Source: an uncultured Azohydromonas sp. (GTDB taxonomy: Bacteria > Pseudomonadota > Gammaproteobacteria > Burkholderiales > Burkholderiaceae_C). Taken from it: a stretch of 36,837 nucleotides of DNA. This document shows positions 9,701 through 16,071 of this stretch, piece after piece; position 1 is the first letter of the stretch; each line of letters begins with the position of its first letter. Made by a program: the position numbers and the translations under genes. The DNA lies in assembly GCF_937926365.1 (NCBI RefSeq), contig NZ_CALAOH010000164.1, positions 1 through 36,837 on the forward strand, given 5' to 3'. The notes beneath the pieces are model-generated. The model was not told the origin of the DNA. It made no database searches and worked only from the letters and a program-made list of their open reading frames with translations.

Positions 9701-10302
9701 TGCAGCTGATCCTGGCGCTCAAGCAGGTGTGCAACCACCCGGCGCACTACCTCAAGCAGGGCGCCGCCGACCCGGCGGCCTCGGGCAAGGCCGAGCGGCT
9801 GCTGGATCTGCTCGACGAGATCGGCGCGGCGCGCGAGAAGGCGCTGGTGTTCACGCAGTTCCGCGAGATGGGCGAATTGCTCGCGCGCATGCTGCACGCG
9901 AGGCATGGGCGGGAGCCGCTGTTCCTGCATGGCGGCGTCTCCCGCGCCGGGCGCGACCGCATGGTGGAGCGTTTCCAGGAGGAGCCCGGGCAGCGCGTGT
10001 TCCTGCTCTCGCTCAAGGCCGGCGGCACGGGGCTGAACCTCACGGCGGCCAATCACGTGGTGCATTTCGACCTGTGGTGGAACCCGGCGGTGGAAGCGCA
10101 GGCCACCGACCGGGCCTACCGCATCGGCCAGCAGCGCAAGGTGCAGGTGCACCGCTTCATCACGCGCGGCACCTTCGAGGAGCGCATCAACGAGATGATC
10201 CGCGCCAAGCGCGAGCTGGCCGAGATGACGGTGGGCAGCGGCGAAACCTGGATCGGCCAGCTGCCGACGGCGGAGCTGAAGGCGCTGTTCAGGTTGGGAT
10301 AG
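6772..10302 (+). CDS. SWIM zinc finger-SNF2 family DEAD-like helicase
   Basis: A 1176-residue nucleic-acid-dependent ATPase of the bacterial SNF2 (RapA/HepA-like) group. The N-terminus SYGHTWWGAQWLQAL is typical of SWIM-SNF2 proteins. The SWIM finger is CxC-x6-CxH (C125, C127, C134, H136). The ATPase has Walker A DDMGLGKT (K743), DEAQ box at 833-836, motif III AMSGTPVENR, helicase motif V SLKAGGTGLNLT and motif VI QATDRAYRIGQ, so both RecA-like lobes are complete. Such proteins are thought to remodel DNA-protein or transcription complexes; no specific substrate can be read from the sequence. Start chosen at ATG 6772 (GAGGGAG upstream); the longer frame from 6664 adds residues without family character. 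It is the last gene before the mobile element. Confidence 0.93.
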   Translation: MSRVSYGHTWWGAQWLQALAQIDFDNRLPRGRTYANRGAVRDLEVHEGHIRAHVQGSRPKPYVVDIHVPQVGAADAARLAERLAGDPGLIARLLNRELDPEVLKEAKALGIQVFPQRWKDLRMQCSCPDWAVPCKHLAAAIYLLSREIDADPYLVFKLRGIDLQTLLGRQGVAVDAEAERALPDGALALFEDDPESASPEPTHDPQALERIDFTAVPELCEPLWRLLPAQPVFHRGGDFRELAHMTVARIARAAQRQLDAPALAADTGGEAVPLPEGALRLRADAQAGLEVAGATLDGRALDTLPGLLAALAAVRSEDLPDLGPDFAAVHTLNLLALHLLARGAVVPQVYTVDARTLGLRWCAAELDATVRGLVAQAASALPPGLVQRRLNRRWVPLAARAQARVLLCALVDLYLRLLAADLGPPAKVGDGKAWSLFFGPGQVRVDGPGEGALAGSVHAWLARLHLARRRHVPVLRLDEAARGDGFSLSLAVADEHSTLEAPVPLAQVIAQPAFPQRMGVLRTVAMLAEFHPPLHDYVRKGARRALPVSTEELPALLSVTLPALRLMGIRTLMPRALERLLRPRLSMQVKAAAGAGAGSGLLNMDSLLSFEWKVAIGDELVSAAEFERLLGKAGGVVKFRGQYVLLDAAELASLRARLAQPRQSDGATLLRAALAGEIDGAPVGLNPAAARLVERLRREDEVPLPAGLQATLRPYQQRGYAWLWRNVRLGLGSVIADDMGLGKTLQVLALLLRLKQDGALREGRALVIVPTSLLTNWQKEAARFTPDLSVAVFHGAKRELARERPDVLLTTYGVARSEAAALKALSWRIVVIDEAQNIKNPGAAQSKAVRAIPAQSHVAMSGTPVENRLLEYWSIMDFAQRGYLGGPTHFAREYATPIQTHRDAAAAERLRRVMAPFLLRRLKSDKSIISDLPDKVEQDQFCTLSKAQAALYESVVREGMAAIAGQSDTFERQGLVLQLILALKQVCNHPAHYLKQGAADPAASGKAERLLDLLDEIGAAREKALVFTQFREMGELLARMLHARHGREPLFLHGGVSRAGRDRMVERFQEEPGQRVFLLSLKAGGTGLNLTAANHVVHFDLWWNPAVEAQATDRAYRIGQQRKVQVHRFITRGTFEERINEMIRAKRELAEMTVGSGETWIGQLPTAELKALFRLG

Positions 10303-10315
10303 GCGCAAGCCGGAG

Positions 10316-10425
10316 GGCTGGCGGAGCGGTGTCTGCCATGCGCAGAGGGAAAAAAGACCGTGCAACACCCACACCCATCATCCAACCCATCAAAGGCGAA
10401 ATGACGGCATGAGATGGAGCGAGAC
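10316..10425 (+). repeat. Left-end att-like repeat, copy 1 (attL candidate)
   Basis: This ~110 bp sequence starts 13 bp after the helicase stop codon and recurs at 11422-11531. Its first bases TGGCGGAGCGGTG match the tRNA-Ser 3' end TGGCGGAAGCGGTG with one missing A. About 40 bp further in, ACCCATCA occurs at 10373-10380 and 10385-10392, exactly 12 bp apart. The same pair spacing is seen next to the integrase. Core outside and arm sites inside is the layout expected of an attL. Confidence 0.65.
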
Positions 10426-10465
10426 ATGCCGCCTGACCAAGCCAGGTCGGCACATTCTGGTCATA

Positions 10466-10484
10466 TACGCTGCAAGCGTACAAT
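10466..10484 (+). promoter_or_regulatory. Promoter and palindromic operator of the first toxin-antitoxin operon
   Basis: TACGCT-GCA-AGCGTA (10466-10480) is a perfect 6-bp palindrome. It overlaps TACAAT (10479-10484), a good -10 box, only 6 nt before the toxin ATG. No convincing -35 is seen; TTCTGG lies at about the right distance. A palindrome overlapping the -10 is what is expected for repression by the antitoxin. The short distance predicts a leaderless or nearly leaderless mRNA. Confidence 0.5.
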
Positions 10485-10490
10485 TGACCG

Positions 10491-10817
10491 ATGCACTACG
10501 AGTTCATCGAGTCACCCGTCTTTGCGGCCAAGCTGGCGGATTACCTCGATGACGACGAGTACGCGGCGCTGCAGACCTACTTGTGCGAGCACCCCGATGC
10601 CGGCGCGCTGGTGCGCGGCTCGGGCGGCGTGCGCAAGCTGCGTTGGGCGCGCCCTGGCAGCGGCAAGTCCGGCGGTGTGCGCGTGTGCTACTACGTGCGC
10701 ACCCGGGCCGGGCAGATGCTGATGCTGGTGATTTACGCCAAGAGCGTGCGCGACTCGATTCCGGGGCATGTGCTGGCCGCGCTGAGAGAGGAGCTGGAGC
10801 ATGGGCAGGATGACTGA
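10491..10817 (+). CDS. RelE/ParE-superfamily toxin (HigB-like)
   Basis: A 108-residue protein beginning MHYEFIESPVFAAKLADYLD. The blocks GVRKLRWARPGSGKSGGVRV, CYYVRTRAGQMLMLVIYAKS and the Arg-rich C-terminal helix are typical of the RelE-like mRNA interferase group whose partner is a NadS/HigA-type helix-turn-helix antitoxin. The gene overlaps the antitoxin start by 17 bp, the usual toxin-first arrangement of this group. No ribosome binding site precedes the ATG, in line with the very close -10 box. Expected activity is ribosome-dependent mRNA cleavage; the exact target cannot be read from the sequence. Confidence 0.88.
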   Translation: MHYEFIESPVFAAKLADYLDDDEYAALQTYLCEHPDAGALVRGSGGVRKLRWARPGSGKSGGVRVCYYVRTRAGQMLMLVIYAKSVRDSIPGHVLAALREELEHGQDD

Positions 10818-11202
10818 TGCACAACTGCGGGCGCGCGATGCGGACCGCGACATCGCCGAGGAACTGCTGGGCGCGGTGCGTGACCTCAAGGCCGGGCGCG
10901 TGGCACGCAGAACCACCTTCGAGCCCCAGCCCGGCGGCGCAGTGCTGCGCCGCGTGGTGCGCAGCGACGGCACGGTGGAGAAGGAAGAACTGCTCAGCGG
11001 TGCGCGCTGGGAGCTGATGGCCGCGCGCGCGGGCGCGGGGTTGTCACAGGCGGAGTTCGCGCGGGCGCTGGGCGTGTCGCGGCGCACGCTGGAGAACTGG
11101 GAGCAGGGCCGCGTGGAGCCCACCGGCGCGGCGCGGCGGCTGCTGCAGCTCGCGGCGCGCTTCCCCGACACGGTGCAGCGGCTGGCGGGCATCGAGCACT
11201 GA
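10801..11202 (+). CDS. XRE-family antitoxin (NadS/HigA-like)
   Basis: A 133-residue protein. The C-terminal half has a clear helix-turn-helix: LSQAEFARALGVSRRTLENW followed by EQGRVEPTGAARRLLQLA, the usual NadS-type signature. The N-terminal half is charged and probably wraps the toxin. Start at ATG 10801 (MGRMTDAQL); an in-frame ATG at 10810 is the alternative. It overlaps the upstream toxin, so translation is probably coupled. It is expected to neutralise the toxin and repress the operon through the palindrome at 10466. Confidence 0.88.
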   Translation: MGRMTDAQLRARDADRDIAEELLGAVRDLKAGRVARRTTFEPQPGGAVLRRVVRSDGTVEKEELLSGARWELMAARAGAGLSQAEFARALGVSRRTLENWEQGRVEPTGAARRLLQLAARFPDTVQRLAGIEH

Positions 11203-11206
11203 CGCC

Positions 11207-11404
11207 GTGAAGCTGACGTACTTCCAGGGCGACGACACGCTGGTGATCCGGCTCTCGGACAAGCCCATCGCGCGCGAGGTGTCGCAGGACTGGCGCACGC
11301 ACGTCAGCTACGCCGCCGACGGCACGGTGGTGGAGACAGTGATCCTCGAAGCCCGCGAGTGCGGCGCATGGCCGCTACAGGTGGAGCACCGAAAAGCGGT
11401 GTGA
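11207..11404 (+). CDS. DUF2283-family small protein
   Basis: A 65-residue protein with a GTG start 4 bp after the antitoxin stop. MKLTYFQGDDTLVIRLSDKP and the following SYAADGTVVETVILEARE fit the DUF2283 fold, a short beta-rich domain often found as a third gene next to toxin-antitoxin pairs. Its biochemical role is unknown. The C-terminal stretch CGAWPLQVEHRKAV is repeated in a gene remnant at 12623-12668, showing that a second copy once followed another antitoxin in this zone. Confidence 0.75.
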   Translation: MKLTYFQGDDTLVIRLSDKPIAREVSQDWRTHVSYAADGTVVETVILEARECGAWPLQVEHRKAV

Positions 11405-11421
11405 GAAGGAGAGGGCGCGGC

Positions 11422-11531
11422 GGCTGGCGGAGCGGTGTCCGCCATGCTCAGAGGGGAAAATGACCGTGAAACATCCATACCCATCATCCAACCCATCAAA
11501 AGAATGGCGATGGGGTGGGATGGAGTGAGAC
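11422..11531 (+). repeat. Left-end att-like repeat, copy 2
   Basis: Second copy of the 10316-10425 repeat. The first 17 bases (GGCTGGCGGAGCGGTGT) are identical, the segment from CCATCATCC to CATCAAA is identical, and the rest is diverged. It again contains the tRNA-like core TGGCGGAGCGGTG (11425-11437) and the ACCCATCA pair 12 bp apart (11479-11486, 11491-11498). The two copies bracket the first toxin-antitoxin/DUF2283 unit, as if that unit were an inserted cassette or an older element. Confidence 0.75.
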
Positions 11532-11624
11532 GGTGAAGGCCAAGCCGCCACCACAGTGCCCGGATGTTTAGCGCCCACTGCAGCCCCCGGCCAGCGTCAC
11601 GCACAGTAGTGCTTTAAACGCATC

Positions 11625-11630
11625 TACAAT
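11625..11630 (+). promoter_or_regulatory. -10 box of the brnTA operon
   Basis: TACAAT lies 7 nt before the BrnT ATG inside TACAATTAATCGCATG. It resembles the toxin start region at 10479 (TACAATTGACCGATG). An imperfect inverted repeat (TAGTGC ... GCATCTA, 11608-11629) overlaps it and could be the BrnA operator. No good -35 is visible. A leaderless or nearly leaderless transcript is predicted. Confidence 0.45.
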
Positions 11631-11637
11631 TAATCGC

Positions 11638-11910
11638 ATGAACACGCGGCTGACCTGGGATGAAGCGAAGCGCCAGAGCAACCTGCGCAAGCACGGTCTG
11701 GACTTTGCGGATGCAGACGAGGTGCTGGAGTCACGGTACCGGCTGGACGTGCTGGAGCTGCGCGGCGGCGAGGAGCGGATTCGGTCGATGTCCTACGCGC
11801 TGGGCTTCCTGGCGGTGCTGACGGTGGTGCACACCGAGCGCGACGGCGCAACGCGCGTCATCAGCTTCCGCAGGGCAAGCCGCGAGGAACGGGAGACCTA
11901 CGATGCCTAG
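11638..11910 (+). CDS. brnT: BrnT-family ribonuclease toxin
   Basis: A 90-residue protein with the BrnT pattern: LTWDEAKRQSNLRKHGLDFA at the N-terminus, a central RIRSMSYALGFLAVLTVVHT strand pair, and C-terminal RVISFRRASREERETY. BrnT is a RelE-fold mRNA interferase. The length matches the family. It overlaps the downstream brnA by 8 bp. No Shine-Dalgarno sequence is seen before the ATG. Confidence 0.92.
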   Translation: MNTRLTWDEAKRQSNLRKHGLDFADADEVLESRYRLDVLELRGGEERIRSMSYALGFLAVLTVVHTERDGATRVISFRRASREERETYDA

Positions 11911-12217
11911 CTCGAAGACGAATTCGATGAGTCCTGAGGAAGTGAAGCAGGCCGTGCGCGAGCTGCCTGCGTCCGCCGACTACGTGTGGGACGGCCAGGA
12001 CGAGGACGACCGGCCCGCCACGGCCGAGGAGCTGCAGGCCGCGCTGGCGGCGGCACGTCGGCGCCGTGGCCGTCCTGTCGGCTCGGGCACCAAGGAGCAA
12101 GTGGCGCTGCGAGTGGACCGGGACGTGCTGGCCGCATTCCGCGCCGGCGGTCCGGGCTGGCAGACGCGCATGAACGATGCGCTCAGGGACTGGTTGCAAA
12201 CGCATCCGCAGAAGTGA
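11903..12217 (+). CDS. brnA: BrnA-family antitoxin
   Basis: A 104-residue protein. The C-terminal ribbon-helix-helix-like part (GTKEQVALRVDRDVLAAFRA, then GGPGWQTRMNDALRDWL) is typical of BrnA, which dimerises, binds the operator and blocks BrnT. The acidic segment WDGQDEDDRPATAEELQAAL is the likely toxin-binding region. The gene overlaps brnT, so the two are translated together. Confidence 0.9.
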   Translation: MPSSKTNSMSPEEVKQAVRELPASADYVWDGQDEDDRPATAEELQAALAAARRRRGRPVGSGTKEQVALRVDRDVLAAFRAGGPGWQTRMNDALRDWLQTHPQK

Positions 12218-12244
12218 CACTTTTGACGAGTGGGAACCACCGCC

Positions 12245-12541
12245 ATGGCCGAGAAGTTCTCCCGCTGGGACGCAGCGGACCATCTCGCCACCGAGGCCGA
12301 CATCGCGGCCTACCTCAACGCATGCATCAACGAGGACCCGGGCGACGGCAGCCTCGTGCGCGCTGCGCTGGGTGACACCGCACGCGCCAAGGGAATGGCG
12401 CAGTTGGCTGCGGACACCGGTCTGACCCGTGAAGACCTGTACAAGGCGCTGTCGCCCAGTGGCAACCCCGGGTTCGGCACGGTGCTCAAGGTGGCCCGTG
12501 CGCTGGGCGAGAGGCTGTCGGCGCAGCCGGCGCACGGTTGA
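12245..12541 (+). CDS. Orphan addiction-module antidote protein (HigA-like)
   Basis: A 98-residue protein with FSRWDAADHLATEADIAAYL, ALGDTARAKGMAQLAADTGL and TREDLYKALSPSGNPGFGTV. These blocks define the family of small HTH antidotes that normally follow a ~100-residue RelE-type toxin gene. Here no such toxin gene is present: only 27 bp separate it from brnA. It may be a survivor of a decayed pair able to neutralise incoming toxins, or a passenger. The start at ATG 12245 (MAEKFSRW) gives the usual family length; a GTG at 12230 is in frame. Confidence 0.85.
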   Translation: MAEKFSRWDAADHLATEADIAAYLNACINEDPGDGSLVRAALGDTARAKGMAQLAADTGLTREDLYKALSPSGNPGFGTVLKVARALGERLSAQPAHG

Positions 12542-12622
12542 GCCAGGGGCCGGCGCTGTGCAGGGGAGGGCGGCGCCAAGCCCTGAGGGCCAGCGATTCC
12601 ATGCCCGCCGGCCGTGCTACCA

Positions 12623-12668
12623 GCGCGGCGCTTGGCCGCTGCAGGTGGAGCACCACAAGGCGGCGTGA
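12623..12668 (+). pseudogene. DUF2283 gene remnant (C-terminal end only)
   Basis: These 46 bases match the 3' end of the intact DUF2283 gene (11359-11404) at 39 positions by hand alignment and encode GAWPLQVEHHKAA plus stop, against GAWPLQVEHRKAV in the intact gene. It lies ~80 bp after the orphan antidote gene, the same relative place as in the intact module. No recognisable N-terminal part precedes it. Confidence 0.75.
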
Positions 12669-12819
12669 CGCGGTGCTGGGCGCCTGCAGCAACGCCGCAG
12701 AAGGTGTGCACCACATCGCCGAAAATCGTGACGCCAGGGTTGCCGTGACTTGGGGGCGCCGGGGATGGGACCCGGAGGTGCTTTCAAGCCATTGACGGCC
12801 CTGGTCTTCGCCGGCGCCG

Positions 12820-13058
12820 ATACTGTCGTCGCGGTGTCCGCGCCCAGCGGCCGGTCGCTAGAGTCAGCCGACCGTTGCGTAGCCCCGAGGTGTCATTGGC
12901 CGCCCCGAGTGCATCGGGCACCGCCACCCGCCACGTCCTCGATGTGGAGGCGCCCCCGGCCCATACTGCCGTTGCCCGCTCCCAGGCCGCGGTCGCTGGA
13001 GTCAGCCGCGGTTTGCGTAGCGCCGGGAGTGTCAGTAGCCGCCCCGGCTGCATCGGGC
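12820..13058. repeat. Pair of diverged ~100-bp direct repeats
   Basis: Unit A (12820-12919) and unit B (12963-13058) align along their length with small gaps. Shared blocks include GGTCGCT-GAGTCAGCCG, TTGCGTAGC, GCCGCCCC and TGCATCGGGC. The units are not coding in any convincing frame. They fill most of the non-coding stretch 12669-13063, in which I see no gene. They may be remains of an older element end or a duplicated regulatory site. Confidence 0.6.
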
Positions 13059-13063
13059 TCCTC

Positions 13064-13134
13064 CACCCGCTTGCCCCAGCCCAGGTAACGCGCCGCGCGT
13101 GGATGTTGGACGCGCTGGCGCCCTCCAGGCTCAG
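13064..13134 (-). pseudogene. Remnant of a second primase-helicase gene
   Basis: On the minus strand this stretch reads LSLEGASASNIHARRVTWAG, resembling the intact helicase at its C-terminal part (SLEQCEPLPGIHASRVTWGD). The DNA also aligns: CCAGGT-ACGCG and CGCGTGGATG are shared with 14318-14342. It has no start and is cut off on both sides. It suggests that a related element once occupied this place. Confidence 0.5.
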
Positions 13135-13481
13135 TTGCGCCTGTCCCTCGTCTCGTCCTCCTCGTCCGGCGCCAGGAACGCCCTCATCTCCTCCCGGTAC
13201 TCCGCTTCCAGCCGGGCGTTTTCCTCCCGCTCCCAGTCTTCCTCCTCGGCCCCGGGTTCCGGCGACAGCAGGATGTACTCGGCCAGCACGACCTCCTCGG
13301 CCTCGTGGGGTCGATACCCCTGCTGCATCAGCTCCTGGGCTCGCCGCATTGCCATCTTCGCCACGGCCTGCAGCTCCGACTCCAACTCGCCCGCCGCCTT
13401 CAGTTCCCTGACCTTCTCCGGCAGCCACATCGTCCAGTGCCGGCGCGCCTGCGCCATCAGCGCCGTCATGCTCAGTGCCAT
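13131..13481 (-). CDS. Element-borne hypothetical protein
   Basis: A 116-residue protein starting MALSMTALMAQARRHWTMWL. The first part is helical (LPEKVRELKAAGELESELQA); the last third is strongly acidic (EEDWEREENARLEAEYREEM). The ATG at 13481 is preceded by GAAGGGAG at good spacing, so the gene is well supported. It resembles small proteins I associate with prophages and integrated elements of Betaproteobacteria, but I cannot name a function. It is separated from the primase by ~520 bp of non-coding DNA with repeats, and its stop touches the primase remnant. Confidence 0.7.
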   Translation of the reverse strand: MALSMTALMAQARRHWTMWLPEKVRELKAAGELESELQAVAKMAMRRAQELMQQGYRPHEAEEVVLAEYILLSPEPGAEEEDWEREENARLEAEYREEMRAFLAPDEEDETRDRRN

Positions 13482-13614
13482 CGCTGGCTCCCTTCTCGTT
13501 GCTCGCCGCCACTGGGGCCTTGTCGCCCAGCGCACCGCGCACAGTGGGATCGTGCATGTCGGGACGCCCATCACGCCCACCAGCTCGGGGGACGCGTGCG
13601 CCCGCGGCTTGGCG

Positions 13615-13663
13615 TGTAAACCAGTACCTGTAAACCGCCGCTGCCTGTAAACCGCCGTGTAAA
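13615..13663. repeat. Four TGTAAA(C/T)C repeats (iteron- or operator-like)
   Basis: TGTAAA occurs at 13615, 13629, 13646 and 13658 in the same orientation, with spacings of 14, 17 and 12 bp. The two middle copies share CTGTAAACCGCCG. In such GC-rich DNA four A-rich hexamers in 49 bp stand out. They lie ~130 bp upstream of the 13131-13481 gene and on the primase side of it, so they could be replication iterons or a regulator's operator. Confidence 0.55.
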
Positions 13664-13920
13664 TCGCGACGTGTTTGGCGCCGCCCCGGCTTGGCTGCCG
13701 TCGCCCTCAGGTTCAGGATGAATTTCGTCACAGTCACGGCCTTCCACCATGAAGGCCAAACCCAAGGCGCCCCGCGCCGCTACCACAAAGAAGGCCCCCA
13801 GCCGGGTACGCCCTCAACGTCGCGGTCCCCGTCGTCCTGCCGGCGCACATCAGCCAGCAAGGTCGCGCACGATGGCGGGCATCACGGCTACATCTTCCCG
13901 GCCGGCTCATTGCTGCCTGT

Positions 13921-13994
13921 CCATTCCTGCCCTGCGCTCCATTTGTGCCCATTTATGCCCACGTTTTCGCGTGGGCACGACTGGGCAGGAATGG
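13921..13994. repeat. Nested inverted repeat next to the primase stop
   Basis: CCATTCCTGCCC (13921-13932) and GGGCAGGAATGG (13983-13994) are a perfect 12-bp inverted repeat. Inside lies a perfect 8-bp hairpin, TGCCCACG (13956-13963) with CGTGGGCA (13970-13977) around TTTTCG. It begins 11 bp beyond the primase stop codon. It may terminate the int-to-primase transcript or be part of the replication origin. Confidence 0.6.
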
Positions 13995-14004
13995 CAGAGG
14001 GTGG

Positions 14005-16071
14005 TCACGAATGGGGAATGGTGGCTTCGTCATCGGCCGGCAGCGCCACCCCGGGCGGCAACTTCCAGTAGCTGCGCAACTCCTTCCCGAAGCCGCTGCG
14101 CTTCACGATGACGCCCAGCCGCTCGCGTGCCTTGCGAATCACCTTGTCGGTGAAGCCCTCGCGCTTCATGGCGTCCACGGCGGCCTGCATCGGCACGATG
14201 TCGCCGGCCAGGATGCGCACCAGCGCGGCGGCGGCATCGTCCGAAGCGGCGCGCGGCTCGCCCGTGTCCTCCGGCTCGGCCAGCAGCTCACGCGCCGTGC
14301 CTTCCACGGCGTCTCCCCAGGTCACGCGGGACGCGTGGATGCCGGGCAGCGGCTCGCACTGCTCCAGGCTGAAGGCGAACCCGCCTTCATCCGGGCCGAT
14401 GTTGCTCTTGGAGCGCGCGAGGATGCGCCGGTCCTCGCCATCCTCGCCCTTCGACTTGGCGGCCACCAGCACCACGCGGGCCACCGCCGTGAAGGCAACG
14501 CTGCCCACCACGCGCGAGGCCGGGTCTTGGCCCTGCCCGCCCTTGGAGAAGTGCGTTATGCCCAGCAGCGCGGCGTCCATGCTGGCGGCCATGTCCACCA
14601 GCGGCTGCAGGCTGCGGCGTACCTCGGTGTTCTTGTGGCTGTCGCCCGTGACGGCGCTCACCACCGTGTCAACGATGATGAGGCGCACGTCACCGATGCG
14701 CTGCGCTTGTGCCTGCAGCGCCGGCAGGTCGCGCGCCGGGTCAAAGGGCTCCACCCGCCCACCGATGCGCGCGCCGGTGACGAAGAACACCCGCGCCCGG
14801 TCGGCACCAGCGGCCAGCAGGCGCGGCAGCAGGGTATCGACCGGGTCGTCCTCGCCGGACCACACCAGCACGTTGCCCACCGGGCAGCGCGTGCCATCCG
14901 GCCAGCGCCCGCCCGTGGTTACCGTGGAGGCCAAGGCAAGGGCAATCGTCGTCTTGCCCTGCCCTGGGGCGCCGGCCAGGATGTGCAGCTTCCCCAGCGC
15001 CAGCCAGCCAAGCCAGAGCCAGCGCACCGGCTCGGGCATCAGGTCGGCGCCGGACACCAGCACTACGCCCCCGGCATCCGGCGCGGCCGGTTCCTGGGGC
15101 TCGGACAGCAGCGCCTCCAGTGCATCGAAGCCGTGCGCCAGGGCGAAGTCGCAGGCGTCGAAGTTCGCCGGGCTGCCCTTGGGCATCTTCGCCACGGCGG
15201 CGCCCAGCTCGGCAGCGATGCGCGCGGCGTCGTCCTCCTTGCCGGCGTCGGGTACCAGCACCAACCGGGCGGTCGGGTCTTGCTGGCGCAGCGCCTGCGC
15301 CACCTTCTGCACGCGGCCCCACCCGAAGCACACCGCAGCGGCGCGGCCCGTGGCCTTCCAGCACGCCCACCCTTGGCTGACACCCTCGACCAAGTACACC
15401 ACGGCGCCGGGCTCCAGCGCGCCCACCACGAAGCGGCCATCGTCACCCATGCCGGCGCCGGGCAGGTTCAGCTTTCCGGGCTTGCCGGCGGCCTTCCAGC
15501 GCGCGGCCTGCTCGGGTGCTGCGATGAACTGCATCGACAGCGGTACGCCGTCACCGTCGAGCACCGGCACCACGAGGCAGCCGGCCATCGACAAGCCAGC
15601 CACCGTCAGCGGGTCGCCCTCGGGCACCACGCGCAAGCCCTCGGGCGTGCCCTGCTTGGCGATGAGGTACGGATGCGCGTCGGTCGCCGGCTCGCAGCGG
15701 CGCCACACTTCAGCAGCCGATGGTCCGCGCGGCCCGGTAGTGCGCTGCTGGCGCGGTTTCTCGACGCGGGCAGGGCGATAGGGCTGGCGCTTCTCTCCGT
15801 CGCGTGGCGGCGTCCAGCCGGCGGCCTTGGCGGCCTGCCACAGCGTCCCGGCGCCGGTGCCGCCCTCGGGCTTGATGGTGCGGAATGCCGCGCGCACGTC
15901 GCGGGTGCCGGCGTAGTTGCTGGCGCTGCTGCTCCACTCGTCCACGTCATCCACCGTCAGCCCGGCAGCGATGGCGGCACGGCCAATGCGGTGCCACTCG
16001 TCGCGCGTGCAACCGGGGTTGATGGCGAACAGGGCGTCGCGTGCGTGGCTGGGGTCGATGACGTTATTCAT
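14005..16071 (-). CDS. PriCT-TOPRIM-RepA-type primase/helicase of the element
   Basis: A 688-residue replication protein. Residues ~8-86 (HARDALFAINPGCTRDEWHR) match the primase C-terminal PriCT-2 domain. Residues ~225-315 form a TOPRIM-like domain with VVYLVEGVSQG and LVLVPDAGKEDD. Residues ~340-600 are a RecA-fold ATPase of the RepA/AAA_25 type: Walker A GAPGQGKT (367-374), WSGEDDP, Walker B LIIVDT, then ITHFSKGG. The C-terminal ~90 residues look like a winged-helix tail. Such fusions let phage satellites, plasmids and islands start their own replication. The ATG at 16071 overlaps the end of the upstream gene by 8 bp; the longer frame to 16212 lies within that gene and was rejected. Confidence 0.9.
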   Translation of the reverse strand: MNNVIDPSHARDALFAINPGCTRDEWHRIGRAAIAAGLTVDDVDEWSSSASNYAGTRDVRAAFRTIKPEGGTGAGTLWQAAKAAGWTPPRDGEKRQPYRPARVEKPRQQRTTGPRGPSAAEVWRRCEPATDAHPYLIAKQGTPEGLRVVPEGDPLTVAGLSMAGCLVVPVLDGDGVPLSMQFIAAPEQAARWKAAGKPGKLNLPGAGMGDDGRFVVGALEPGAVVYLVEGVSQGWACWKATGRAAAVCFGWGRVQKVAQALRQQDPTARLVLVPDAGKEDDAARIAAELGAAVAKMPKGSPANFDACDFALAHGFDALEALLSEPQEPAAPDAGGVVLVSGADLMPEPVRWLWLGWLALGKLHILAGAPGQGKTTIALALASTVTTGGRWPDGTRCPVGNVLVWSGEDDPVDTLLPRLLAAGADRARVFFVTGARIGGRVEPFDPARDLPALQAQAQRIGDVRLIIVDTVVSAVTGDSHKNTEVRRSLQPLVDMAASMDAALLGITHFSKGGQGQDPASRVVGSVAFTAVARVVLVAAKSKGEDGEDRRILARSKSNIGPDEGGFAFSLEQCEPLPGIHASRVTWGDAVEGTARELLAEPEDTGEPRAASDDAAAALVRILAGDIVPMQAAVDAMKREGFTDKVIRKARERLGVIVKRSGFGKELRSYWKLPPGVALPADDEATIPHS

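Larger units (their letters stand above)
13482..14004. other. Non-coding region between the small gene and the primase
   Basis: This 523-bp stretch holds four TGTAAA repeats (13615-13663) and a nested inverted repeat (13921-13994), listed separately. A short frame at 13749 starts MKAKPKAPRAATTKKAPSRV and looks protein-like; moving by one base at 13804-13806 continues it as YALNVAVPVVLPAHISQQG. It could therefore be a small frameshifted gene. Otherwise I see no gene. Confidence 0.5.

Noticed and set aside
12820..13058. CRISPR-like or integron attC array
   Set aside because: Only two diverged ~100-bp units, no regular short repeats or spacers, and no integron integrase or cas gene.
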